A stretch of DNA of 61,253 nt from Cyclobacteriaceae bacterium (lineage in GTDB: Bacteria; Bacteroidota; Bacteroidia; Cytophagales; Cyclobacteriaceae). Made by a program: the position numbers and the translations under genes. The stretch covers positions 1 to 61,253 of the forward strand of contig JAGQYI010000071.1 of NCBI GenBank assembly GCA_020436165.1. Reading direction: 5' to 3'. A model generated the notes under the pieces. That model worked only from the letters and a program-made list of their open reading frames with translations, was not told the origin of the DNA and did not search any database. Of this stretch, positions 26,249-34,226 are shown in pieces (position 1 is the first letter of the stretch; the number at the start of each line of letters is the position of its first letter).

Positions 26249-26256
26249 CAAAGATA
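26249..26256 (-). promoter_or_regulatory. -7 box before the MNT/HEPN pair
   Basis: TATCTTTG on the minus strand is an exact TAnnTTTG match four bases upstream of the start codon at 26244. No clear upstream TTTG was found at the expected distance. Confidence 0.45.
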
Positions 26257-26306
26257 ATGGAAAGCTTAAATTTTAGTATTTGCCTTCCTGTTAAAGTTAA
26301 TTACGC

Positions 26307-26381
26307 TTAAGCCAGGATTTTCACCATCACTTTTGCAAGTAACACCATCATTTTCAATCCAATAGGTGCAATTTTTTGCAT
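26307..26381 (-). pseudogene. Chimeric stump: murI start joined to a glycosyltransferase end
   Basis: A 24-codon frame on the minus strand. Its first codons (MQKIAPIG) and the 21 bases before the ATG copy the murI start region: 42 of 45 bases agree between 26358-26402 and 24971-25015. From IGLKMM onward it follows the end of a glycosyltransferase (compare IGFKMMVL in the gene at 26940), closing with TAA at 26307-26309. Both parents share CTATTGGA at the join, pointing to deletion by microhomology. It could be translated but is best seen as a scar. Confidence 0.8.
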
Positions 26382-26467
26382 GCGCAAAGATGTGAATTAT
26401 GTTTTAATCTTATCTATATCTAAAGCAAACAATATTAGTTCAAAGTGGCCTATAATGTTTATTGTAT

Positions 26468-26923
26468 TTATTGCCAGAAGGGAGAATTTATTTCAATTTT
26501 AATATCCATTTCCCTCATATTATTAATTAACAATTGGTGTGTTTTTGATCCTACAAATTCATAGCTCTTAACTTTCTCATTGTTCAAAAAAACTTTAATA
26601 AAATTGGCACTAGGAGCAGCTTTCGCAGTCGATATTAAGATGTAATCTATATTATCTAATTGAAAGACACCTTTCTTTACAAATGGAAATAATGGGTATG
26701 AAATTTCAAGTCTATCATCATATAAAATCATTCTTTTGAAGGTAAGTGCATTCTTAAATAGCAAAATTGATATTGAGATCAGACCAACATAAATAATATA
26801 TGTAGTCTGTTTAGTAAAGAAAAAGAAAATAACACATAATAGAACAATAGCTGCTATTGTTGAAAATGTAGTCGTTTTAACAGAATCGATAACACCAAAT
26901 ACTTCTTCGTTCTTTTTCATCAT
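26468..26923 (-). CDS. Membrane protein with PH-like domain, unknown function
   Basis: A 151-residue AT-rich protein. Two membrane helices lie near the N-terminus (FSTIAAIVLLCVIFFFF and TYIIYVGLISISILLF), followed by a soluble domain of about 95 residues with a beta-rich pattern (MILYDDRLEISYPLFPFVKK...VFQLDNIDYILI) that resembles bacterial PH-like membrane proteins. The ATG pair at 26918-26923 is the sensible start; a TTG eleven codons upstream would overlap the glycosyltransferase. It follows that gene after 16 bases, so they are probably cotranscribed. Function unknown. Confidence 0.7.
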   Translation of the reverse strand: MMKKNEEVFGVIDSVKTTTFSTIAAIVLLCVIFFFFTKQTTYIIYVGLISISILLFKNALTFKRMILYDDRLEISYPLFPFVKKGVFQLDNIDYILISTAKAAPSANFIKVFLNNEKVKSYEFVGSKTHQLLINNMREMDIKIEINSPFWQ

Positions 26924-26939
26924 AAATATTCCAAATCGT

Positions 26940-27812
26940 TCAATTGTGAAAAACAAACCTAAATAAAACCCTTACAGACAAAACCATCATTTTAAATCCA
27001 ATAGAAAAATTTGAAGAGCCGATGGTCATTTTAGCCTCGTAGGCCAACCGTTTAAGTAAAGCCTTGTCTTCCTTTTTGTTTTGGTTAAGCTTAAAAGCCG
27101 TTTTACAAACCTCAAAGGTAGAGGCCAGCATTTTGCTATTTCTAACATATTGTTTGGCAGAAACGGACTCTCCATGCATTCGCTTTTTAACTGTGGCTAC
27201 AGATGCGTAGCAATAGTTTGTCATGCGAGACGATCGTACCCAAAAATCAAAGTCTTCATAGGCCAAAGCTTCATTATAACCACCTAATTCCTCCACCAGG
27301 CTTTTTCGGTACATCATGGTGGGCGGGTTTATAAAATACTTGCCCAAAATAGTGGCATACACATCTCCTTGCGGTACCACTCCCGATTTGAAAAAAGAAG
27401 CTGTTTTGTGCTCCCCAATTTGCTTGCCGCTATCATCAATTAAAAGTGCATCTGCAAAAAATACTCCGTATCCCTCTCCTTTTTCCAGTAACCGTTTTGC
27501 ACCAACCGATACACTATTAGGCAATAACACATCGTCTCCTGACAGGTCAATTACAAATTCCCCACTTGCTTGCTTTAATGCCAAGTTAAAGGTTTTGCAA
27601 TGCCCAACATTCTCCTTATTCAGCAGAAGCTTTGCTTCTTTTCCTTCACATAGCTGCTTAATCAACTCCTGGCTCCCGTCTGTACTGGCATCATCGGCTA
27701 CAATCAACTCCACATTAGGGTAGTCCAATGCCCAAACAGAGTCCAGTGCCTCTTTAATAAAGGCCTTTTGGTTATAGCAAATGCAGATAATTGAAACCAG
27801 TGGATACTCCAT
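26940..27812 (-). CDS. Family 2 glycosyltransferase
   Basis: A 290-residue GT-A fold enzyme that transfers a sugar from a nucleotide donor, probably to a cell-surface polysaccharide. It opens with VSIICICYNQKAFIKEALDSV, then ELIVADDASTDGSQELI, the metal-binding SGDDVL in the middle, and a YEDFDFWVR motif typical of the acceptor side. A weakly hydrophobic C-terminal stretch (IGFKMMVLSVRVLFRFVF) may lie at the membrane. Two decayed copies of exactly this 3' end occur downstream (25414-25515, 26307-26357). It is divergent from the YigZ gene. Confidence 0.92.
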   Translation of the reverse strand: MEYPLVSIICICYNQKAFIKEALDSVWALDYPNVELIVADDASTDGSQELIKQLCEGKEAKLLLNKENVGHCKTFNLALKQASGEFVIDLSGDDVLLPNSVSVGAKRLLEKGEGYGVFFADALLIDDSGKQIGEHKTASFFKSGVVPQGDVYATILGKYFINPPTMMYRKSLVEELGGYNEALAYEDFDFWVRSSRMTNYCYASVATVKKRMHGESVSAKQYVRNSKMLASTFEVCKTAFKLNQNKKEDKALLKRLAYEAKMTIGSSNFSIGFKMMVLSVRVLFRFVFHN

Positions 27813-27870
27813 CTGATCAAAAAATTTGTTTAGTGGTTCGCTTAAAATAACCCATCATCCACCAAATTAG

Positions 27871-27878
27871 TATTTTTG
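27871..27878 (+). promoter_or_regulatory. -7 box of the YigZ-family gene
   Basis: TATTTTTG matches TAnnTTTG exactly and lies 34 bases upstream of the TTG start at 27913. The upstream element is not clear. Confidence 0.5.
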
Positions 27879-27912
27879 AACCGAATCGAATACCAATCCA
27901 TCATTTCAATAT

Positions 27913-28518
27913 TTGAAAGACCATTTTTTTACCATAGCAAACGAAAGTACCGGCTTGTACAAAGAAAAAGGGAGCAAATTCCTTGCTTTTGCCTATCCAG
28001 CCGATTCGTTGGAGTCTGTTCATGCCCATTTTGATAATCTGCGAAAGCAATACCATGATGCCCGCCACCATTGCTATGCGTACATACTAGGCCAGGAAGG
28101 CGAACACATTCGCGCCAACGATGATGGCGAACCTAATCACTCGGCTGGCGATCCGATTCTTGGCCAAATACGTTCAGCAGGTTTAACCAACACACTGATA
28201 GTCGTGGTGCGTTATTTTGGCGGAACCAAGCTTGGTGTAAGTAGGCTCATTCATGCCTACAAAACGGCAGCGGAAGAAGCATTAAGGAACTCTAAAGTTG
28301 TTAAACAATTTATCACCTCTACCATAGAAATTACTTATCCCTACGAAAGCACCAACGAGGTATTGAAACTGGTTGATAAGCACAGTCTTACGATTAACCA
28401 ACAAGACTTCTCAGAGGTTTGTTTTTTAGAAGCACAGGTAGTAATTAACCAAAAGCAAAACTTACTCAGCGATTTACACTTGTTAAAAAATACAGGTCAT
28501 AAACTTCAATTTAATTGA
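27913..28518 (+). CDS. YigZ/IMPACT family protein
   Basis: A 201-residue protein of the YigZ/IMPACT family. The N-terminal domain carries the hallmark KGSKFLAFAYP, YHDARHHCYAYILG, ANDDGEPNHSAGDPILGQI and VVVRYFGGTKLGVSRLIHAY; the C-terminal domain is the smaller ferredoxin-like DUF1949-type fold (ITYPYESTNEVLKLVDK). Eukaryotic IMPACT modulates translational control by GCN2; the bacterial role is unsettled. TTG at 27913 is the start, since an in-frame stop at 27877-27879 precedes it and no ATG lies between. It appears to be a single-gene unit. Confidence 0.92.
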   Translation: MKDHFFTIANESTGLYKEKGSKFLAFAYPADSLESVHAHFDNLRKQYHDARHHCYAYILGQEGEHIRANDDGEPNHSAGDPILGQIRSAGLTNTLIVVVRYFGGTKLGVSRLIHAYKTAAEEALRNSKVVKQFITSTIEITYPYESTNEVLKLVDKHSLTINQQDFSEVCFLEAQVVINQKQNLLSDLHLLKNTGHKLQFN

Positions 28519-28578
28519 CTTATTCAAATAATTAATTTACACCAATAAAGTATTTTGAAGAATTTGCAATTTTTTTTA

Positions 28579-28606
28579 CCAAGTACTTGGCTATGCAAGG
28601 TACTTT
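28579..28606. promoter_or_regulatory. Predicted operator upstream of the PadR/PspC operon
   Basis: A perfect palindrome CCAAGTACTTGG (28579-28590) overlaps the motif ACTTGG-CTATG-CAAGGTACTTT (28585-28606). The latter closely resembles two sites at 36037-36058 and 36982-37003. It lies 167 bases before the PadR start codon in a gene-free stretch (28519-28772) that otherwise shows only AT-rich sequence. Confidence 0.6.
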
Positions 28607-28772
28607 CACGTATAAGCAATATAAAGGTCAAAAAACTCAAAAAAATGAAACAACAACACACATCCATTTCAACGTTTTACCATTTGCATAAATCAATCGT
28701 ACTCTTTTATTAATCATTCGGGTCCTTGTTGCGATACCTATGGTATCCATCGGTTCCATTACTTAACGAACT

Positions 28773-29117
28773 ATGAAGTTGGAAAACACACAAACTCAAA
28801 TGCGCAAGGGCATCCTCGAGTACTGCATTCTGCAGATTATCTCCCGTGGAGAAGTTTACGCGTCAGATCTGCTGCGTGAACTTACAGATGCTAAAATTAT
28901 GGTGGTAGAAGGCACCCTTTACCCATTGCTTACCCGACTGCGAAAGGCAGGGTTGGTAGAATATAAATGGGTAGAGTCGTCATCAGGCCCTCCCCGTAAG
29001 TACTACACACTTACAGATGAAGGAATTGATTTTCTTGATAACCTTGACAAGACCTGGGCCGACCTGGTGAAGTCAACCAAACTAATTACGAATCGAACCA
29101 AAAAATCGACTAAATAA
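28773..29117 (+). CDS. PadR family transcriptional regulator
   Basis: A 114-residue winged-helix regulator: TQMRKGILEYCILQIISRGE, YASDLLRELTDAKIM, VVEGTLYPLLTRLRKAGLV and SSSGPPRKYYTLTDEG are the family pattern. It lies directly before a PspC/DUF2807 membrane protein gene (62-base gap), a pairing seen throughout Bacteroidota, where it is thought to repress that gene. The palindromic site at 28579-28606 is the candidate operator. It differs clearly from the other PadR protein in the window (11175-11522), whose operator is a different sequence. Confidence 0.92.
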   Translation: MKLENTQTQMRKGILEYCILQIISRGEVYASDLLRELTDAKIMVVEGTLYPLLTRLRKAGLVEYKWVESSSGPPRKYYTLTDEGIDFLDNLDKTWADLVKSTKLITNRTKKSTK

Positions 29118-29179
29118 CCACCTATGCGGGCAAGAATTAATAGTATTTTAGTTTCGCCTGACAAAAACTTGAAATCAAA

Positions 29180-31639
29180 ATGAAAAAGAATATCAGTATC
29201 AATATAAGCGGCATCATTTTCCATATAGAGGAAGATGGATTTGACCGTCTCAAAGAATACTTGGACTCCATAAATAAATACTTTTCAACATTTGAAGATA
29301 GCAGCGAGATTATTGCTGACATTGAAAGCAGGATTGCCGAAATCTTCCTTGAAAAACTGAAAGAAGACAAGCAGGTAATTACCAACGATGACGTTTCTGC
29401 TTTAATAGCTACCATGGGTAGTATTCAGGATTTTCAGGCAATTGAAGAAGATGGAGGCGTATTTGAAGAAAAAGAAGAAAAGGCAAAAGAAGAAAAAACC
29501 GAAAAGCCCAAAACTGAACGTAAGAAAAAACGGTTGTACCGCGATACCAAGCGTAAACTTGTAGGAGGTGTAGCTTCAGGTATTGCCCATTATTTTTCAA
29601 TTGATCCCGTATGGATCCGTTTACTGTTTATCGTATTAATTTTCGATGCCTTTATAACTCTTTCTGTTGGCCCTATTTCGGTAATCGTCTATATAGTACT
29701 TTGGATTGCTGTTCCGGGGTCTGATCATCTGGAAGAAGACAAATCGCTTAAAAAGCTTTATCGAAATCCAGATGAGAAGGTAATTGGTGGTGTTGCCAAT
29801 GGGCTTGCTACCTACCTTGATATAGACGTTACCGTTTTTAGAGTACTCTTTGTACTTTCCATTTTCCTTGGTGGCAGTGGTTTGCTCATCTATATAGTTC
29901 TCTGGATTATCCTTCCGGAAGCTAAAACCATTACGGACAAGGTACAAATGGAGGGCGAAAAGGTTACACTTGAAAATATAGACTCTAGCATAAAAAAGGC
30001 AAAAGCCAAGGACGAAAATCCGGAAGAAGAATCCACTCTCTCAAGAATATTGCTATTTCCTTTTCGCATAATAGCCGATATTTTCCGTGGCCTGGCACAC
30101 GCCATAACGCCTATTCTTAAATTCTTTGTGGAAGTGGTAAGAATATTTGCCGGGGTAGTTTTGGTTATCATTGGTATAAGTCTGTTTTTCTCCATAACAG
30201 TTGTTGCCATAGCCTTACTCGGCTTAATTACAGGAACCACCTTTATTCATATGGACTTTATTCCTGTGCAATTGCTCAGTGAAACGATGCCCTGGGTAGG
30301 CACCGTTGGAGTGTACCTGGTTACTTCCATACCAGCATTGCTACTGCTTCTTGTTGGTGTGTCGTTCCTTTCAAAAAGGTCTGTAATGTCACCAACATTT
30401 GGTTGGGCCTTATTTGGCATGTGGCTTATCGGTATCGCCATGACAGCCGCATCGCTTCCTAAGGTGATCTTCCAATACAGGGAAAATGCCACCGTGACCG
30501 AAACAAGAATGCTCCCTGCCAACTATAAGTCCATGTATTTTGATGTGAATTATTCAGGCATGGAAGAATATGATGGTCTGCGCGTAAAACTTAAGGGATA
30601 CGATGGAGATGAAATAAAACTGGTAGAGGAATTCTCGGCCCAGGGTCCCACAAAAAGGGAAGCTGCTGAGAATGCCAAAATGGTAACTTATGGAGTGGTT
30701 CAAAAAGATTCAGTGATTACGTTTGACTCTAATGTTGAGTTTACCGATGATGCTGTTTTCAGAGACCAGGAACTTAGTCTTACCATTTATATGCCTTACA
30801 ATGTTAAATTCCAAATGGATGGCGATTTTGGAAGGCTACTACGTTATGGTTTAAGCTCATACGGATTTTATCAGTCTGATATTAAAAACAATATATTCTA
30901 TTTTAATGAAACCGGGCTGGATTGTGCTACCTGTGCCGATAGCGAGAAGGTTGCTGACAGCAGAAGAGGCAATTATGAAGAAGTGTATGATGAAAGCACA
31001 TCTGTTCATGGGAATTTCAAGGCCTATCAATTTGAAAACTTTGATGCTGTTAAAGTGGTTGGTCCCTTCGATATAAGTATTGCCCAAGGTGATGAATACC
31101 GGGTGATCGTAAGTGGAGATGAAGACAAGATAGATGAAATATCAGTAGAGGAAGACAACAATAAGTTGGTGGTTGCCTACGATGACGAAGACATAGATTT
31201 GTACAGGGGTTACAGAAAGCTTAAATTGAAAATAATAACTCCTCATTTAACCTCTCTTGACATTAAGGGAGCTGCTGTAGGCAATGTAGCAGGTTTTGAA
31301 GAAGACAAAATGTACATAAAGCTTGCTGCTTCAACAGAGTTAAAAGTGGATGCTGATGTTCGATCTCTTGAGGTACGATTGAGTAGTGCATCTGAATTAA
31401 ACCTTGTGGGTAAGGGAGATGTAATGGAAACAAGACTTTCTTCAGCCGCTGTTCTTAATTCGTACAAATACGAAGCTCAAAACGTGTCAGTGAATGCAAG
31501 CAGTGGAGCTAAAGCTAAAGTGTATGCAACTGAAACTTTAAGTATAAAAGCCTCTACACTTAGCGATGTACGTTATCGTGGTTCAGCTACCGTAACCCGT
31601 CAAAATACTTCTACCCTGGGAACGGTAGAAGAAGATTAG
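29180..31639 (+). CDS. PspC and DUF2807 domain membrane protein
   Basis: An 819-residue protein. An N-terminal helical region with a lysine/glutamate-rich linker (residues 1-115) is followed by two PspC domains in tandem (KRLYRDTKRKLVGGVASGIA and KLYRNPDEKVIGGVANGLA), then further membrane helices to about residue 430, an extracytoplasmic beta domain, and a C-terminal DUF2807 (head-GIN) beta-helix from about 615, recognisable by NFDAVKVVGPFDISI and repeated SSA.. turns. PspC proteins sense membrane stress in the phage-shock system. DUF2807 repeats are thought to bind or scaffold at the periplasmic side. It is the presumed target of the preceding PadR regulator and ends at a strong terminator. 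Confidence 0.92.
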   Translation: MKKNISINISGIIFHIEEDGFDRLKEYLDSINKYFSTFEDSSEIIADIESRIAEIFLEKLKEDKQVITNDDVSALIATMGSIQDFQAIEEDGGVFEEKEEKAKEEKTEKPKTERKKKRLYRDTKRKLVGGVASGIAHYFSIDPVWIRLLFIVLIFDAFITLSVGPISVIVYIVLWIAVPGSDHLEEDKSLKKLYRNPDEKVIGGVANGLATYLDIDVTVFRVLFVLSIFLGGSGLLIYIVLWIILPEAKTITDKVQMEGEKVTLENIDSSIKKAKAKDENPEEESTLSRILLFPFRIIADIFRGLAHAITPILKFFVEVVRIFAGVVLVIIGISLFFSITVVAIALLGLITGTTFIHMDFIPVQLLSETMPWVGTVGVYLVTSIPALLLLLVGVSFLSKRSVMSPTFGWALFGMWLIGIAMTAASLPKVIFQYRENATVTETRMLPANYKSMYFDVNYSGMEEYDGLRVKLKGYDGDEIKLVEEFSAQGPTKREAAENAKMVTYGVVQKDSVITFDSNVEFTDDAVFRDQELSLTIYMPYNVKFQMDGDFGRLLRYGLSSYGFYQSDIKNNIFYFNETGLDCATCADSEKVADSRRGNYEEVYDESTSVHGNFKAYQFENFDAVKVVGPFDISIAQGDEYRVIVSGDEDKIDEISVEEDNNKLVVAYDDEDIDLYRGYRKLKLKIITPHLTSLDIKGAAVGNVAGFEEDKMYIKLAASTELKVDADVRSLEVRLSSASELNLVGKGDVMETRLSSAAVLNSYKYEAQNVSVNASSGAKAKVYATETLSIKASTLSDVRYRGSATVTRQNTSTLGTVEED

Positions 31640-31654
31640 CAATAGATTTTCCTA

Positions 31655-31702
31655 CAAAAAATGGCCGCTACGTACCAAAAAGTATGTTTCGGCCATTTTT
31701 TA
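31655..31702 (+). terminator. Terminator after the PspC gene
   Basis: AAAAAATGGCCG (31656-31667) pairs with CGGCCATTTTTT (31690-31701). The stem ends in a T-run. The A/T flanks would also allow function on the opposite strand. Confidence 0.88.
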
Positions 31703-31770
31703 ATTTATTTTTACATAGCCATGCAACCAATAGTTCAACAGGTGTATCTACCCAGTGAACGATTAGTTAA

Positions 31771-32373
31771 ATGAATTTAACCATCAAAAAATCTATAACC
31801 CTTGAATCGTTAGTGGAACAGTGCCGCAGGCAGGATAGCCGGGCACAGAGAATGCTCTACGAACGACTGTCTTCTAAAATGCTGGGGGTATGCCGCAGGT
31901 ATATCGGAGATGCCCTGGAAGCTGAAGGAGTACTGGTAAATGGTTTTTTGAAGGTGTTTAACAAAATCGATCAGTTTTCGGGAACCGGAAACTTTGAAGG
32001 CTGGGTACGAAGAATAATGGTAAACGAATCGTTATTGTACCTGCGCAAGAACAAAAGCATGTATTTGGAAGTGGACATAGAAGAAGCTCGTACCGAGCCC
32101 GACTATGGAGAAGCTGCCTACCTGTTCGAAGAAAGGGAGCTTATGGAAATGATCGACAATTTGCCCATAGGCTACCGCACCGTGTTCAACCTTTATGCAA
32201 TTGAAGGTTTTTCGCACAAGGAAATAAGCGATCAGCTGGGCATCAATGAAAACACCTCCAAATCACAACTAAGCAGAGCTCGTGCTCTATTGAAGAACGA
32301 AGTGCTTAGAAGAGAACAATTGGTTGAACAAAACATGGCTGGAAATGAAACGGCAAAACGAAGAAATAGATAA
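31771..32373 (+). CDS. ECF-type RNA polymerase sigma factor
   Basis: A 200-residue sigma-70 family factor. Region 2 covers about residues 15-90 (RAQRMLYERLSSKMLGVCRRY, FEGWVRRIMVNESLLYLRK) and region 4 about 120-180 (LPIGYRTVFNLYAIEGFSHKEISDQLGINENTSKSQLSRARALL). It directs polymerase to a small set of promoters, usually under control of a membrane anti-sigma factor. The next gene overlaps it by 29 bases and encodes a single-pass membrane protein that fits that role. The third gene is a beta-barrel protein. Confidence 0.93.
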   Translation: MNLTIKKSITLESLVEQCRRQDSRAQRMLYERLSSKMLGVCRRYIGDALEAEGVLVNGFLKVFNKIDQFSGTGNFEGWVRRIMVNESLLYLRKNKSMYLEVDIEEARTEPDYGEAAYLFEERELMEMIDNLPIGYRTVFNLYAIEGFSHKEISDQLGINENTSKSQLSRARALLKNEVLRREQLVEQNMAGNETAKRRNR

Positions 32374-33025
32374 GTTATTTAGCAAAGGACTAAATAATTT
32401 CGAAGAGACCCCAAGTGCTAATGCATGGTCTCAGATTGAAAACCAACTTCCCTCAAAAAGAACCAGGACATTCTACTGGGTAGCTGCCTCCTTTGTCGGA
32501 GTTTTGGTTACTGCAGCTATTGGATGGAACAGCATTGTTAAAAAGTCGGAAACAAATATTTACGACTCACAACAATTAACTGCTCAGGCAAGCTATCCCG
32601 AAAAGGAGTTTATAGCCGTACCCGTTATCCTGCAAACCAAAACAATTGTTTATGTTGACAGACCTGTACAGGTAAATCAGCCGAACAATTCAATGGAACA
32701 ACCTGCTGTGGCTGTAGCCAATGCAGAAACTACAGAAGCCCGGCCCGCATTAGAGCTTCAGCCTTTTGGAGCCAGCTATGCACTTAGTTCAAACATGGCT
32801 TTACCGGAATCTATGCAAAATTCTTCTTTGGCTATGGCAAGTGCTGATGATGAGGCCGTAACAATCATTTACAAAAAAGGTGATCCTAAATATCCTAAAT
32901 TGGCCAAAGCGCTCAATTTTATGAAGCAGGTTGGCGAAGGAGAAAGACCATTGGTGGATTTTGAAAAAATATCGAATAACCTAATGGCAAGAAGAGAAAC
33001 AAACAATAACTCAAATAAAAATTAA
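32345..33025 (+). CDS. Putative membrane anti-sigma factor
   Basis: A 226-residue protein with a cytoplasmic N-terminal segment of about 45 residues (IDKLFSKGLNNFEETPSANAW), one membrane helix (FYWVAASFVGVLVTAAIGW, about residues 48-66) and a low-complexity periplasmic part. The N-terminal pattern of a short helix before SANAWSQIENQL is common to proteins following ECF factors in the phylum. ATG 32345 is chosen over TTG 32324, giving a 29-base overlap with the sigma gene. No zinc-finger HxxxCxxC motif is present. The anti-sigma role is inferred from position and topology. Confidence 0.7.
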   Translation: MKRQNEEIDKLFSKGLNNFEETPSANAWSQIENQLPSKRTRTFYWVAASFVGVLVTAAIGWNSIVKKSETNIYDSQQLTAQASYPEKEFIAVPVILQTKTIVYVDRPVQVNQPNNSMEQPAVAVANAETTEARPALELQPFGASYALSSNMALPESMQNSSLAMASADDEAVTIIYKKGDPKYPKLAKALNFMKQVGEGERPLVDFEKISNNLMARRETNNNSNKN

Positions 33026-33028
33026 GAA

Positions 33029-34057
33029 ATGACAACACTTTTTAAATCACTAATTGGGGGACTGATATTCGCTCTCGTTAGTACATCAACATTTGCTTAC
33101 AATGCATTTAACACCGACCCGGATGGCGATACCGTGATCATCAAGTTTGGTAAAAACAGCCGCATTGTGCTTTACGTAGACAACCAGCGCGACCTGGATA
33201 AGATATCGCAATACGATATTAACAAAATGCTGGAAGACCTGAACATGAGTGTTACCGAAATGGACGACACCACAAAAGTGCTGACCATTGAAGATGAATC
33301 CGGTAAAAAGTACCTGAAAGACACTACCATCGTAATCAAAAAAATTGAACCTGAAGAAGACTACGATTGGAGCAATGAAACAAAGGAAAGACGTGAAAAG
33401 AACTATTATCGTCCCAGATCAAAATTCAATTTCAATATAGATGTCGGGCTTAACAACTTTATTGAAGACGGAAAATTTCCAAGTGGTAATTCACCTTACG
33501 CGTTAAACCCAATAGGTTCTTGGTACTGGCAGTTTAGTCCAACTTACCGGAATCACCTTGCCGGCCCTTTATTTGTTGACCTTGGATTAGGTGCTTCCTG
33601 CAATGTGTACCGGTTTGATGATGCCGCCATACGACTCGTGAAAGACCAAAACGGCATTTCTTTTACGGAAGAAACACGCCAGGTATCTAACCTGAAAAGT
33701 AAATTATCTGATTGGTATATTGGTGCAAAAGTAGTTCCGTTGCTTGCTTTTAACGATAATAAACACAACCGCTGGAGAATGTGGAACAATGTAAACGGAG
33801 GAGTTCGAGTGGGTGTTGGAGGTTATTTCGGCTACCGAATATCCAGCAGAACCAAATACATCTATGAAGAAAACGGGGACAAGAAAAAAGATAAAAACTC
33901 TTCGAACTTCCTATTGAATGATGTTCGTTACGGTATTCGAGGCCAGTTTGGGTTCAAAGGAATTGACTTGTTTGTTGAGTACGATCTAAACAAAATGTTT
34001 CAGGATGGAAGTGGCGGACCTGATCTGCAACGTATACAGTTTGGTATTACCCTATAA
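33029..34057 (+). CDS. Outer-membrane beta-barrel protein of the sigma operon
   Basis: A 342-residue secreted protein with a signal peptide (LIGGLIFALVSTSTFA). Residues about 25-130 form an acidic, soluble domain (GKNSRIVLYVDNQRDLDKIS, KVLTIEDESGKKYLKDTT). The C-terminal 200 residues have the alternating strands and terminal aromatic/hydrophobic pattern of an outer-membrane barrel (FNFNIDVGLNNF, PLFVDLGLGASCNVY, GIDLFVEYDLNKMF, IQFGITL). It starts three bases after the preceding gene, so it belongs to the sigma/anti-sigma operon and may be its effector or sensor. The family is not recognised beyond this. Confidence 0.8.
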   Translation: MTTLFKSLIGGLIFALVSTSTFAYNAFNTDPDGDTVIIKFGKNSRIVLYVDNQRDLDKISQYDINKMLEDLNMSVTEMDDTTKVLTIEDESGKKYLKDTTIVIKKIEPEEDYDWSNETKERREKNYYRPRSKFNFNIDVGLNNFIEDGKFPSGNSPYALNPIGSWYWQFSPTYRNHLAGPLFVDLGLGASCNVYRFDDAAIRLVKDQNGISFTEETRQVSNLKSKLSDWYIGAKVVPLLAFNDNKHNRWRMWNNVNGGVRVGVGGYFGYRISSRTKYIYEENGDKKKDKNSSNFLLNDVRYGIRGQFGFKGIDLFVEYDLNKMFQDGSGGPDLQRIQFGITL

Positions 34058-34080
34058 ATAACAACTATATCTCCACGAAA

Positions 34081-34108
34081 AGCCCGGTTTAATAGCCGGG
34101 CTTTTTTT
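34081..34108 (+). terminator. Terminator of the sigma factor operon
   Basis: AGCCCGG (34081-34087), loop TTTAATAG, CCGGGCT (34096-34102), then a run of T. A classical intrinsic terminator 24 bases after the stop codon. Confidence 0.92.
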
Positions 34109-34113
34109 ATTTT

Positions 34114-34179
34114 GTCATCCCTGTGTAGGCAGGGATCTTTTGATCAATAGGAAGAGATTCCCGCCTCGGTGGGAATGAC
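34114..34179. repeat. Intergenic repeat bounded by GTCAT and ATGAC
   Basis: Two hairpin units, CCCTGTGTAGGCAGGG at the left and ATTCCCGCCTCGGTGGGAAT (34158-34177) at the right, are enclosed by GTCAT (34114-34118) and ATGAC (34175-34179). The inner hairpins differ from those of the GTCATGCTGAA elements at 17878 and 35896, but the ends are the same, so they may be variants of one family. Confidence 0.65.
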
Positions 34180-34226
34180 GTATCATATTATTTTGATTTA
34201 AACCAAATCTCGCGTTACTTGCTTCT

